From NCBI RefSeq assembly GCF_013114835.1, contig NZ_JAAVLW010000009.1, positions 62,001 to 126,000 of the forward strand: a DNA stretch of 64,000 nucleotides. The letters are read 5' to 3'. Positions 32,809-41,145 of the stretch are shown one piece after another. The position numbers and the translations under genes are program-made. The notes beneath the pieces were generated by a model that worked only from the letters and a program-made list of their open reading frames with translations, was not told the origin of the DNA and ran no database searches. The stretch's first letter is position 1; each line of letters begins with the position of its first letter. The DNA comes from Bradyrhizobium archetypum (lineage in GTDB: Bacteria > Pseudomonadota > Alphaproteobacteria > Rhizobiales > Xanthobacteraceae).

Positions 32809-33510
32809 TCAGAGAGATGCGCTCTGAAGCGGCCATTGGCCGATGACATGAAATCGCTGATCGTGGTCGTCCTGACGAAACAGCGCAATTCTATCGATGG
32901 CTAGATCGTCCACACCGCAATCTCGAAAACGGCTGCGCAACATCTCGAGAATAGGGACGCGCAAGCCTGCATCCAGCCGGCCGGTCAACGTCATGTGAAA
33001 GCGGAATTCCTCGAACACGTACGGATAGCCCCAGCGATCGAGATAGTCGCGTTGCCGTGGCGTCAGCTTCGATGGGTTGCGCCGGGCGCGATCCACTTCC
33101 GTCAGCGCCGCGCGAAACGGCTCGAATTCGCGGACACAGTCGGCAGCGAAGTGTTCGAGATCGACGGAAGTCGCGGCGGGCACCACCGCAACGAAGCCGC
33201 TGATGATATCGACGACCGGCTTGATCGTTGCAATGACGCGAGGCGCACGGGCAAACGCTGCGCACGCTGCGATCAATTCGTCTTCGCTCTTGTCAGGCGA
33301 CAGCGCCATTGGCGGCTTCAACGTAGCATGGAAGCCGTATTTGCGCGGATCCTGCGTCAGTTCGTGCCAGCGCGGCAACTCTATCGCGGGCGGGAAGGGC
33401 AGGTCGATGCCCCGATGGGCATCGTAGCCAAGCAGTTCGGCCCCGAATCGATCGAGGATGCTACCGGGCTCAGCAGCGTAGTAGATGGCGTAGCGGGGAT
33501 ATTTCGACAT
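32809..33510 (-). CDS. DUF1045 phosphonate-cluster protein, 2H phosphoesterase fold
   Basis: 233 residues of the DUF1045 family found in phosphonate operons. Two HxT motifs are visible, HATL at residue 61 and HMTL at residue 172, the paired catalytic motifs of the 2H phosphoesterase superfamily, which opens cyclic phosphates. The locus has a complete C-P lyase but no phnP for the cyclic ribose phosphate product, so this protein is a good candidate for that step (inference). It is the last gene of the acyltransferase-phnM-DUF1045 operon. Confidence 0.85.
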   Translation of the reverse strand: MSKYPRYAIYYAAEPGSILDRFGAELLGYDAHRGIDLPFPPAIELPRWHELTQDPRKYGFHATLKPPMALSPDKSEDELIAACAAFARAPRVIATIKPVVDIISGFVAVVPAATSVDLEHFAADCVREFEPFRAALTEVDRARRNPSKLTPRQRDYLDRWGYPYVFEEFRFHMTLTGRLDAGLRVPILEMLRSRFRDCGVDDLAIDRIALFRQDDHDQRFHVIGQWPLQSASL

Positions 33511-33531
33511 CGGCGCAAGAATAGAGCCGCG

Positions 33532-34725
33532 TCAGGCAATCGCAACTGCCCGGCGCGATGCTGCGGCCGGCTGCACCACGCGGCTGGCTTCGGTCAGGTG
33601 GACCAGCCTGCCGCCGGCAATGACTGCGACGATGCGCGGCCGCAATGGCACCTCGTCGTCCGCGAGGATGATGTCGGCGCGTTGCCCCGCGGCGAGCCGG
33701 CCACGGTCGGCGAGGCCGGCAGCCTCTGCGGGCGCTGTCGAGATCAGGTGCCAGGCCTGCGCTAGTGGCAGCACGCGGTCAGCGGCCAGGCGAAAGGCCG
33801 CGAGCAACGGCGCGGGATAGTAGTAGTCGGAGGCAAGTACGGAGCACAGGCCTTTTTCGATCATCTCGGAAGCCTTTGTCCAGCCGGTGTGGCTGCCGCC
33901 GCGAACGACATTGGGGGCACCGAACACGATGAAATCGCCGGCTGCGGCGGCCTCGCGGGCTGTCGGTTCGTTGACCGGAAATTCCGCGATGGCGACACCC
34001 TGCGCCCTGAACGCCCTGCGCATGTCAGGGCTTTCGTCATCGTGAGAAAGCATCCTTGTGCCTGCGGCGCGGGCGATGCCGGCCAGCCGCGAGACCGATG
34101 CCCGCACCTCATGGGCACGCGCGACGACGCGCTGTACCAACTCGTCGAAGGCATTGCCGGACAAACCGGTGCGCTCGACCATGCGGTTGCGCTTTTGCGG
34201 CTTGGCCAGGCTCGCAACCGTCGAATCCATGTGATCGTTGAACGCGAGCAGGTCGACGCGACCGTCCGACAGCCATTGTCCGATCTCGGTTTCCGCGTCG
34301 AGATTGTAGGTCTCGTGGCGGAGATGGAAGCGGGTATCCGCCGCAAATCTGGGCCTTAAGCTCTCGATCGCTTCGAGCAACTTCCGTGCATTGTCGCCGC
34401 TGCGCAGGCCCGGCTCCCACGACCAGGTCGTGGCGTGAAATACCGTGGTGATGCCATTGGCGATCGCCTGCCGGTCGCTGTCGGCGAGCGCGACGTCAAC
34501 CGGAAAGTCGACGCCGGGGCGGGGCATCATCTGCCGTTCGAAAGCATCGCCATGCAGGTCGACGATGCCGGGCAGCACCAGGAGCCCGCGTGCATCGATG
34601 GTGAAGGCGCTGCGCCCCTGATCGTCGCCAATCGCGCCGATATCGCGGCCTGCAATCCGCAGCGAGGTTTCGGCAAATTCGCCACCGAGCAGGGCCCGGC
34701 CGCCTTCAACAAGAATGTCGGTCAC
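33532..34725 (-). CDS. phnM: PhnM-like alpha-D-ribose 1-methylphosphonate 5-triphosphate diphosphatase, paralogue in the divergent operon
   Basis: 397 residues of the amidohydrolase-fold PhnM family, starting at a GTG overlapping the acyltransferase stop. Metal-site motifs are DLHGDAFE near residue 55, RFHLRHE, LSHDDES and GAPNVVRGGSHTGW. The other copy at 44636 has the more usual ELHTDHLE in the first motif. The enzyme removes pyrophosphate from the ribose triphosphonate intermediate of the C-P lyase pathway. Why two copies are kept is unclear. They may serve different substituents or differ in regulation. Confidence 0.87.
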   Translation of the reverse strand: MTDILVEGGRALLGGEFAETSLRIAGRDIGAIGDDQGRSAFTIDARGLLVLPGIVDLHGDAFERQMMPRPGVDFPVDVALADSDRQAIANGITTVFHATTWSWEPGLRSGDNARKLLEAIESLRPRFAADTRFHLRHETYNLDAETEIGQWLSDGRVDLLAFNDHMDSTVASLAKPQKRNRMVERTGLSGNAFDELVQRVVARAHEVRASVSRLAGIARAAGTRMLSHDDESPDMRRAFRAQGVAIAEFPVNEPTAREAAAAGDFIVFGAPNVVRGGSHTGWTKASEMIEKGLCSVLASDYYYPAPLLAAFRLAADRVLPLAQAWHLISTAPAEAAGLADRGRLAAGQRADIILADDEVPLRPRIVAVIAGGRLVHLTEASRVVQPAAASRRAVAIA

Positions 34726-35384
34726 GATGTCGCACTTCGTCGTTTGTTGTGAATAAGTCCGCCGGTAGTTTCATACTTGTCGAGGAAGTCTTCGACAGGT
34801 AGCTTCCTGAAATCGGGCAGCGCCCGTCGCAGCGCTTCATGGTCCCAGTCCCACCATGCGAGATCGACGAGACGGCTGGCGATATCTTCCGCAAATCGCC
34901 GCTTGATCGGCCGCGCCGGATTGCCGGCGACGATGGTGTAGGCCGGAACGTCCTTGGTGACGATCGCGCCGGCGGCGACGACCGCGCCGGTGCCAATGCT
35001 GCGGCCCGGCAGCACCACCGCGCCATGGCCGATCCATACGTCGTGGCCAATATGGACGTGATGGGCGCGGCGCCAGGCGAAGAACTCGGCCTCGTCGTCT
35101 TCGCCGGGAAAATACGCACTGGCGCGATAGGCAAAATGCGCCTGCGAGGCGCGGTGCATCGGGTGATTGCCGGGATTGATCCGCGTCATCGCGGCGATCG
35201 AGCAGAACTTTCCGATCGTGGTGTAGGTGATCTGGGCGTCGTTCACGACATAGGAGTAGTCACCTATGGTCACTTCGAGCAGAATGGTGCGCGCGCCGAC
35301 TTCGCTGTAAGCGCCGAGCCTGCTGTCGCGGACAGAAGCCGTGGAGTCGACGGTAGGTTGGACTGAAAGCTGCTGGCCGGCCAT
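34722..35384 (-). CDS. Hexapeptide-repeat acyltransferase of phosphonate clusters
   Basis: 220 residues of the left-handed beta-helix acyltransferase family common in phosphonate gene clusters. Hexapeptide repeats run from about residue 15 to 165, including IGKFCSIAAMTRINPGNHPMH and VWIGHGAVVLPGRSIGTGAVVAAG. The active-site His lies in NHPMHR. It may acetylate aminophosphonates as PhnO does in E. coli, though PhnO is a different fold. First gene of the minus-strand operon behind a PHO box. Confidence 0.82.
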   Translation of the reverse strand: MAGQQLSVQPTVDSTASVRDSRLGAYSEVGARTILLEVTIGDYSYVVNDAQITYTTIGKFCSIAAMTRINPGNHPMHRASQAHFAYRASAYFPGEDDEAEFFAWRRAHHVHIGHDVWIGHGAVVLPGRSIGTGAVVAAGAIVTKDVPAYTIVAGNPARPIKRRFAEDIASRLVDLAWWDWDHEALRRALPDFRKLPVEDFLDKYETTGGLIHNKRRSATS

Positions 35385-35449
35385 CCAAATTTTCCATGCG
35401 CGAGCGATACGGGAAGTGCCACGTCTTCGGCGTGCTTGATGACATTGTC

Positions 35450-35467
35450 ATGACGCTTCGATGACGG
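35450..35467 (-). promoter_or_regulatory. PHO box for the acyltransferase-phnM-DUF1045 operon
   Basis: Read on the minus strand, CCGTCAT-CGAA-GCGTCAT has two direct half sites sharing GTCAT with 11-bp periodicity. This matches the alphaproteobacterial PhoB consensus CTGTCAT-N4-CTGTCAT at all but three of 14 half-site positions. It ends 65 bases before the acyltransferase ATG. Confidence 0.65.
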
Positions 35468-35502
35468 ATGGCGGTGTGGACTGTCGCCGCAGCGCAGTGC
35501 GG

Positions 35503-35520
35503 CCGTCACACAACTGTAAA
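35503..35520 (+). promoter_or_regulatory. PHO box for phnCDEE
   Basis: CCGTCAC-ACAA-CTGTAAA fits the two-half-site PhoB pattern with correct spacing, weaker in the second half. It lies 48 bases before the phnC start, leaving room for a -10 near 35528. It means phosphonate uptake is induced by phosphate starvation. Confidence 0.5.
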
Positions 35521-35567
35521 ATCCCTCCATTAGCGATCGAGCCAGAACGACGCGGGTGGAGCATTGC

Positions 35568-36383
35568 ATGCTGGTGGTTGAAGGTTTGACGTGTCGCTTC
35601 GGCACAAAGGCGGCCGTCGACAATGCTTCCTTTTCGGTTGCGCCGGGCAGCTTTGTCGGCGTGATCGGCCGTTCCGGTGCCGGCAAGTCTACCCTGCTGC
35701 GCATGATCAACCGGCTCGCCGATCCCTCCGAGGGCCGCATCCTGTTCGACGGCGTTGATATCACCGCGTTACGCGGCCGCGACTTGCGCGAGTGGCGTGC
35801 GCGCTCGGCCATGATCTTCCAGCAATTCAACCTAGTGGGCCGGCTCGACGTGCTGACCAATGTGCTGATGGGGCGGCTCGCCGAAATTCCGGCGTGGCGG
35901 TCGCTGGCCCAGCTCTGGCCCGAAGCCGACAAGGCGCTGGCGATGTCGGCGCTCGAGCAGTTCGACATGGCGACACTGGCTGCGCAGCGCGCCGATCAGC
36001 TTTCCGGCGGTCAGCAGCAGCGCGTTGCGATTGCGCGTGCGCTGGTGCAAGAGCCGGACATCATCCTGGCGGACGAGCCGATCGCCTCGCTCGATCCGCG
36101 CAACACGCGCATCGTCATGGACGCGCTGCTGCGCATCAACAAGCATTTCGGCATCACCGTGCTTTGCAACCTGCATTCGCTCGACCTGGCGCGCAGTTAT
36201 TGCGACCGCCTGATCGGCATGGCGGCGGGGCGCGTGGTATTTGACGGCGCGCCGGCGACATTGACCGACCGCATCGCGCGCGAGCTCTACGACCTCGAAG
36301 CCGATGAGGTGATGGGCGGGGCGCCAGTGGAGACGCCGGACGCGACGACTATTCCGGCACTCGGCACCGCGGCCGCGGCCTGA
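35568..36383 (+). CDS. phnC: Phosphonate ABC transporter ATPase PhnC
   Basis: 271 residues. Walker A GRSGAGKST, Q-loop FQQFNLVGRLDVLTNVLMG, signature LSGGQQQRVAIARAL and Walker B ILADEPIASLD are intact. I chose ATG 35568, after GGAG, over an in-frame GTG 12 bases earlier. First gene of phnCDEE. Confidence 0.93.
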   Translation: MLVVEGLTCRFGTKAAVDNASFSVAPGSFVGVIGRSGAGKSTLLRMINRLADPSEGRILFDGVDITALRGRDLREWRARSAMIFQQFNLVGRLDVLTNVLMGRLAEIPAWRSLAQLWPEADKALAMSALEQFDMATLAAQRADQLSGGQQQRVAIARALVQEPDIILADEPIASLDPRNTRIVMDALLRINKHFGITVLCNLHSLDLARSYCDRLIGMAAGRVVFDGAPATLTDRIARELYDLEADEVMGGAPVETPDATTIPALGTAAAA

Positions 36384-36464
36384 GCCGGCGCACCAGGACA
36401 GGACGGCCGTTCGTAGGACGCGATCGGCCGAAACGGGTGAATTACAACGGAAGGGACGAACTCC

Positions 36465-37403
36465 ATGATCAACCGTCGCATCGTGCTTGCCGGCGCTGCC
36501 GCGCTGGCCTTCAGTGCCACCGCCGTCTCCGCGCAGGACTGGAAGGCAAAATATCCGGAGCTGACTTTCGCAGTCGTGCCGGCCGAGAACGCTTCCGGCG
36601 TGACTGAGCGCTGGACGCCGTTCGTCGCCTATCTCTCCAAGGAGCTTGGGGTAAAGGTCACGCTGCGCATCGCCAACGACTACGCGGCCGTCATCGAGGG
36701 CCAGCGTGCCGGCAACATCCATATCGCCAGCTACGGCTCGGCCTCCTTTGCGCGCGCCAGGTTGACCGGCGTCAAAAGCGACGCGTTCGCCAACGACATC
36801 AATGCAGATGGCTCGACCGGCTATTACTCGGTGTTCTTCGTCAAGGCGTCGAGCCCGTACAAGACCATCGATGACGTGAAGAGCAAGAACCTCGGTCTGG
36901 TCGATCCGAATTCGACCTCTGGCAACAACGTGCCGCGCTTTGAGCTCAACAAACTGGGCGTTCCCGACGCTGAGCAATATTTCGGCAAGGTCGTGTTTAC
37001 GGGCAGCCACGAGAACGCGATGCTGGCGCTGGCCCAGGGCACGGTCGACGTCGCCGCCAACCAGTGGACGAGCGATGACGACTCGACGCTGGCGCAGATG
37101 CTGACCAAGGGGATGCTGAAGAACTCTGACGGTTCGCCGATGAAAAAGGATGACTTCCGCATCATCCACAAGTCGGCGCCGATCATCAACGGACCCTATG
37201 CCTACAATTCGGACCTGCCGGAGGAGTTGAAGGCCGCGATCGCAAAGGCCTTCTTCGATGCGCCGGGCAAGGACAAGGCGGCATTCGATCGTCTCTCCGA
37301 TGGCCAGAAGAAGGGCTTTCATCCCGCCACCACCAAGGATTGGGACGGCACCATCGAATTGATCAAGTTCGTGGACGCCCTGCGCAAGAAGAAGGCGTCC
37401 TGA
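36465..37403 (+). CDS. phnD: Phosphonate ABC receptor PhnD
   Basis: 312 residues. A signal peptide (residues 1-24, cleavage near SAQDW) is followed by a PhnD fold. Typical are FAVVPAENASGVTERWTPFVAYLSK and the ligand-site stretch SYGSASFARA. A strong hairpin terminator directly downstream should leave this receptor more abundant than the permeases. Confidence 0.93.
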   Translation: MINRRIVLAGAAALAFSATAVSAQDWKAKYPELTFAVVPAENASGVTERWTPFVAYLSKELGVKVTLRIANDYAAVIEGQRAGNIHIASYGSASFARARLTGVKSDAFANDINADGSTGYYSVFFVKASSPYKTIDDVKSKNLGLVDPNSTSGNNVPRFELNKLGVPDAEQYFGKVVFTGSHENAMLALAQGTVDVAANQWTSDDDSTLAQMLTKGMLKNSDGSPMKKDDFRIIHKSAPIINGPYAYNSDLPEELKAAIAKAFFDAPGKDKAAFDRLSDGQKKGFHPATTKDWDGTIELIKFVDALRKKKAS

Positions 37404-37423
37404 TCGATCCGCACAGAGGAACA

Positions 37424-37450
37424 GGGCCGGGCGGCGAGTCCGGCCCTTTT
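37424..37450 (+). terminator. Intrinsic terminator or attenuator between phnD and phnE
   Basis: Arms GGGCCGG (37424-37430) and CCGGCCC (37440-37446) form a perfect seven-pair stem with a nine-base loop, then TTTT. It lies 20 bases after phnD and 26 before phnE. Partial termination here would set receptor excess over permease, as known for other binding-protein operons. Confidence 0.75.
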
Positions 37451-37472
37451 CATACATACTCGATCGCCCAGC

Positions 37473-38357
37473 ATGACCAGCGCCGTCTCTATCCTCCCGG
37501 AATCGCAGCTTGCGAGCCTCACCGAGGCCTATCGCATGGCGGTGCGGCGCAAGCGTCTCCGGGCGCTGCTTTCGACGGCGTTGTTCTTGGCGGCATTGAC
37601 ACTGGCCGCCGTCGGCTCCGAGGTGAATCTGCGGACGCTCTTTACCTATTTTGGAAACTTCGTCAGCTATTTCGACCGCATCCTGACGCTGGACGATGGC
37701 ACCAGGATCTGGACCAATTTCGGCGAGTGGTTCTGGGGTTGGCAAAAATGGCTCAAGCTTCTCGGCGAGACGATTCTGATCAGCTATGTCGGTACCCTGG
37801 CCGGTGCGGTGCTGGCGTTCGCGCTGAATTTTCTCGCGGCTGAAAACACCTCGCCCTCGCCGTGGCTCCGGTTCGTGGTGCGCCGCGCGCTGGAATTCGC
37901 GCGTACCGTCCCGGGCATCGTGTTCGCGCTGATCTTCGTCATCGCCTTCGGGCTCGGGCCGATGGCCGGCGTGCTCGCGATCGCGATCCATTCGACCGGC
38001 GCGCTCGGGAAGCTCTTCTCCGAGATCGTCGAGAATGCGGACATGAAGCCGGTCGAGGGTGTACGCTCTACCGGCGCGAGCTGGCCCTCCTGCATGCGCT
38101 TCGCGATACTGCCGCAGGTCACCGCGGGTTATGCGAGCTACGCGCTGTTGCGCTTCGAGATCAATGTGCGCGAGGCGTCGGTGATGGGTTTCGTTGGCGC
38201 CGGCGGCATCGGGCAGGAACTCGTCGTCGCCATCAGGAAATTCTACTATTCCGACGTCAGCGCGATCCTTGTCACCATCATCGTGACCGTATTCCTGATC
38301 GACATCGCGACCGGTTGGCTGCGCGCAAGGCTGTTCGGCAGGGGAGCGCGCGCATGA
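37473..38357 (+). CDS. phnE: Phosphonate ABC permease PhnE (first copy)
   Basis: 294 residues with an N-terminal membrane segment (LLSTALFLAALTLAAVGSEV) and a permease core. The coupling loop is VRSTGASWPSCMRFAILPQV and the conserved end of the core is VMGFVGAGGIGQEL. It overlaps the second phnE (ATGA). The pair probably forms a heterodimer. Confidence 0.92.
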   Translation: MTSAVSILPESQLASLTEAYRMAVRRKRLRALLSTALFLAALTLAAVGSEVNLRTLFTYFGNFVSYFDRILTLDDGTRIWTNFGEWFWGWQKWLKLLGETILISYVGTLAGAVLAFALNFLAAENTSPSPWLRFVVRRALEFARTVPGIVFALIFVIAFGLGPMAGVLAIAIHSTGALGKLFSEIVENADMKPVEGVRSTGASWPSCMRFAILPQVTAGYASYALLRFEINVREASVMGFVGAGGIGQELVVAIRKFYYSDVSAILVTIIVTVFLIDIATGWLRARLFGRGARA

Positions 38358-39202
38358 CGCGGCTACCTTCCGAGGCCACGCGCGAGATGCGGGAGCGCTA
38401 TCCCGACGTGTTCGATCGTCCGGCTTCTTCGCGCCTGGCGACGCCACTGGTGATTATCGTCGCCCTTGCGGTCTTTATCTTCGGCCTGGTCGATCTCGAT
38501 TTCGCGCCGTCGCGCCTGATTGCGGGAATCAGCCAACTCGGCTGGATCACGCTAATGATGCTGCCGCCCGATCCCGGCTCATCGCTGCCGGCCTATCTCG
38601 CCGCGCTTGGCGAGACACTGTCGATCGCCTTGCTTGGAACCACGCTGGCGGCGATTGCCGCATTGCCGGTCAGCCTGCTTGCGGCCAGCAACATTGTTCC
38701 GTCCGCCATCTTCCGCTTTCCGGTGCGGCGCTTTCTCGATTCCATCCGCGGCGTCGATACGCTGATCTGGGCGCTGGTGTGGATCAACGTGGTTGGGCTC
38801 GGGCCTTTTGCCGGCGTACTCGCGATTGCGGTCGCCGATTTCGGCGCGTTCGGAAAGCTGTTTTCGGAGGCGATCGAGGCCGCCGATCGCAAGGAAGTGG
38901 AGGGCATCCGCGCATCCGGTGGCGGCAAGCTGCACGAGATCCGGTTCGGGCTGATGCCGCAGGTGCTGCCGGTTATCGCCGGCCAGGTGCTCTATTTCAT
39001 CGAATCCAACACGCGCTCGGCGACCATCATCGGCATTGTCGGCGCCGGCGGCATCGGCCTGCAATTGGCCGAACAAATCCGCGTGCTGGAATGGCAAAAG
39101 GTGTCATTCCTGATCCTGATGATCCTGGTTGCGGTTGCCGTCATCGATTGGATCTCGAACCGCCTGCGCTTCGCCATCATCGGCCGGCGCGCCATCGCCT
39201 GA
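38354..39202 (+). CDS. phnE: Phosphonate ABC permease PhnE (second copy)
   Basis: 282 residues starting at ATG 38354, inside the end of the first copy. It has the same family core (IRASGGGKLHEIRFGLMPQV, TIIGIVGAGGIGLQL) but a longer periplasmic loop near PPDPGSSLPAYLAALG. Two different PhnE permeases in one transporter are common in rhizobia. It ends three bases from the converging phnF. Confidence 0.92.
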   Translation: MTRLPSEATREMRERYPDVFDRPASSRLATPLVIIVALAVFIFGLVDLDFAPSRLIAGISQLGWITLMMLPPDPGSSLPAYLAALGETLSIALLGTTLAAIAALPVSLLAASNIVPSAIFRFPVRRFLDSIRGVDTLIWALVWINVVGLGPFAGVLAIAVADFGAFGKLFSEAIEAADRKEVEGIRASGGGKLHEIRFGLMPQVLPVIAGQVLYFIESNTRSATIIGIVGAGGIGLQLAEQIRVLEWQKVSFLILMILVAVAVIDWISNRLRFAIIGRRAIA

Positions 39203-39205
39203 GCT

Positions 39206-39931
39206 TCAGCTTTCCACCAGGAACTGCACCCGCTCCGCGGCAAATCGCACGCGCTTGGTGATCAGCGGCTGGCCGCGGGTATCCACGTCGGTGGAATCGA
39301 CCACGAGAATCGGGCGGCCAAGCGCTAGATCGAGCCGCGCGGCATCCGTCGCATCGACGATGCCGGCGGTGATCCTGGTTGATGCGCGGCGATAATCGCG
39401 GACGCCGTAATGCGCCAGCAGTTTCGTCATCGAGCGCGCGCCGGCATAGACCTTTCCGGCGTCCGGGAACCGTTCGGCCGAGAGCCAATGCGTGCCGATG
39501 CAGATCGGCGTCCGGTCGGCGAGACGCAGCGCCTCGATCCGGGCCAGCGGTGCGCCGGCTTTGAGGCCGAGCTCGCGCGCCAGCTCGCGGCTGGCGATTT
39601 CCTCCGAGGCGCCGATCAATTGCCCGCGCGGCTCGCGGCCGCCGGCGCCGACGATCTCGGAAAACCGCGTGCGTGAGCGCAAGGGATAGGCAAGCCGAGG
39701 CGCCTCCACATAGGTACCGCTGCCGCGCTCAGCGCGCACCAGCCCGCGTTCGGCGAGGGCTGCCAAGGCGCGGCGCACGGTGTGGCGGTTGACGCGGTAG
39801 GTTTCCGCGATCTCGATCTCGCCCGGCAGTTTCTCGCCGGCGGCGAAACGTCCGTCGGCGATGCCGCGCTCGATGCCGTCGGCAACCTGGCGCCACAGCG
39901 CCACGCCGGATGCAACGTCCTGCACGGTCAT
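39206..39931 (-). CDS. phnF: GntR/HutC family regulator PhnF
   Basis: 241 residues: an N-terminal winged helix (YRVNRHTVRRALAALAERGL, GSGTYVEAP) and a C-terminal UTRA effector domain (about 90-241). It is divergent from phnG, and a near-perfect inverted repeat of the kind GntR proteins bind lies between the two starts. Likely represses phnG-N and possibly itself until a phosphonate or phosphate-linked signal appears. Confidence 0.9.
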   Translation of the reverse strand: MTVQDVASGVALWRQVADGIERGIADGRFAAGEKLPGEIEIAETYRVNRHTVRRALAALAERGLVRAERGSGTYVEAPRLAYPLRSRTRFSEIVGAGGREPRGQLIGASEEIASRELARELGLKAGAPLARIEALRLADRTPICIGTHWLSAERFPDAGKVYAGARSMTKLLAHYGVRDYRRASTRITAGIVDATDAARLDLALGRPILVVDSTDVDTRGQPLITKRVRFAAERVQFLVES

Positions 39932-39971
39932 GGCGCGCTGCCGAAAGCTGGCATCGGGGAAATCATTGGCG

Positions 39972-39989
39972 GTGTCACGAAACGGTCAT
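39972..39989 (+). promoter_or_regulatory. PHO box upstream of phnG
   Basis: GTGTCAC-GAAA-CGGTCAT has two PhoB half sites with 11-bp periodicity, each one base off the CTGTCAT/C consensus. A GGCTAT -10 (39997-40002) follows at the right distance, with the PhnF operator just after it. Confidence 0.6.
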
Positions 39990-40003
39990 TTACCTTGGCT
40001 ATG

Positions 40004-40029
40004 AAGTTGTCTATTATCATAGACAACTT
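40004..40029. promoter_or_regulatory. PhnF operator between phnF and phnG
   Basis: An 11-bp perfect inverted repeat, AAGTTGTCTAT (40004-40014) and ATAGACAACTT (40019-40029), with a four-base spacer TATC. The TCTAT/ATAGA core is typical of GntR/HutC operators. It covers the likely phnG transcription start, so bound PhnF would block the C-P lyase operon even when PhoB is active. Confidence 0.82.
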
Positions 40030-40077
40030 GAATCAGGCAAGACCTTCAATCAAGCAAGGCAAGACCGGGAATTGGGA

Positions 40078-40533
40078 ATGGTGACGGAAACCGCGATGCA
40101 GGCTCGGCGCAAGGCGGCGATGACGGTGCTGGCGCATTCCGATGCCGCCGGGATCGCCGAATGCCTCGGTGCCATCGCCGTGCCCGCCCACGAACATCTA
40201 AGAGAACCCGAGAACGGCCTCGTCATGGTGCGCGGCCGCATCGGCGGCGACGGCGCGCCGTTCAATCTCGGCGAAGCCACAGTGTCGCGCGCCGCGGTGC
40301 GGCTCGCCACCGGGGAGGTCGGCTTCGGCTACACGCTCGGCCGCGATCTGGAGAAAGCGCGCATGATCGCGCTGTGCGACGCCATGGTGCAGTCGCATGA
40401 GCTGGCCGATGCGGTCGAAGCCAACGTGCTGGCGCCGCTTCGCTCCTCGATGCTCGCCAGCCGCGAGCGCCAGGCCGCGCAAGCGGCAGCGACGCGGGTG
40501 GATTTCTACACCATGGTACGCGGTGGGGGATAA
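40078..40533 (+). CDS. phnG: C-P lyase subunit PhnG
   Basis: 151 residues with PhnG hallmarks GLVMVRGRIGGDGAPFNLGE, then VSRAAVRLATGEVGFGYTLG. It is part of the PhnGHIJ core that couples ATP and phosphonate and cleaves the C-P bond. Start ATG 40078 is chosen for length. The frame is open further upstream but that stretch includes the operator. An alternative start is 40096. Confidence 0.9.
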   Translation: MVTETAMQARRKAAMTVLAHSDAAGIAECLGAIAVPAHEHLREPENGLVMVRGRIGGDGAPFNLGEATVSRAAVRLATGEVGFGYTLGRDLEKARMIALCDAMVQSHELADAVEANVLAPLRSSMLASRERQAAQAAATRVDFYTMVRGGG

Positions 40534-40536
40534 ACG

Positions 40537-41142
40537 ATGGTGACAGTCGCCGAATTGCCGGCAGGATTTGCGGACAAGGTCTTGTCCGCGCAATCGACCT
40601 TCCGCTCCGTCATGGACGCGATGGCGCGGCCCGGCAGTGTGCAACGCATTTGCGCGGTCGCGGGCGCGCCAGGTCCGATGATGCGGGGCACGGCGGCGAT
40701 CGCGCTGACGTTATTCGATCACGATACGCCGGTCTGGCTCGATGCGGCGGTGTCGTCGACGCCTGACGTGGCCAAATGGCTGAAATTCCACACCAGCGCG
40801 CCGGTCGTCACCGATCCCTCGACAAGCAGTTTCGCCGTGATCGGCGATACGCAGCACATGCCGCCGCTCGATCGCTTCGCGCTCGGCAGCAGCGAGTACC
40901 CCGACCGCTCGACCACGCTGATCCTGCAGGTCGACAGCCTGAGCGCGGGACCCGCTTGCGAACTGACTGGCCCCGGCATCAACGGCACCGCTGTGTTGCA
41001 GGCGACATGCCCCGGAAGTCTGTTCGAGCAGCTTGCCGCCAACGCAACCCATTTTCCGCGCGGCATCGACGTCGTGCTGGTGCACGACGACGCCATCGTC
41101 GCAATTCCCAGAACCACGCGGCTCGCCGCGTACGGAGCTTGA
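40537..41142 (+). CDS. phnH: C-P lyase subunit PhnH
   Basis: 201 residues. Recognised by TFRSVMDAMARPGSVQ near residue 22, ALTLFDHDTPVWLD, and GPGINGTAVLQ. PhnH is a core subunit required for C-P lyase. It begins three bases after phnG. Confidence 0.93.
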   Translation: MVTVAELPAGFADKVLSAQSTFRSVMDAMARPGSVQRICAVAGAPGPMMRGTAAIALTLFDHDTPVWLDAAVSSTPDVAKWLKFHTSAPVVTDPSTSSFAVIGDTQHMPPLDRFALGSSEYPDRSTTLILQVDSLSAGPACELTGPGINGTAVLQATCPGSLFEQLAANATHFPRGIDVVLVHDDAIVAIPRTTRLAAYGA

Positions 41143-41145
41143 CCC

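Noticed and set aside
35832..38447. An 871-residue minus-strand frame across phnC, phnD and phnE
   Set aside because: It crosses three clear phn genes and their terminator on the other strand. Asp/Arg/His-rich shadow.
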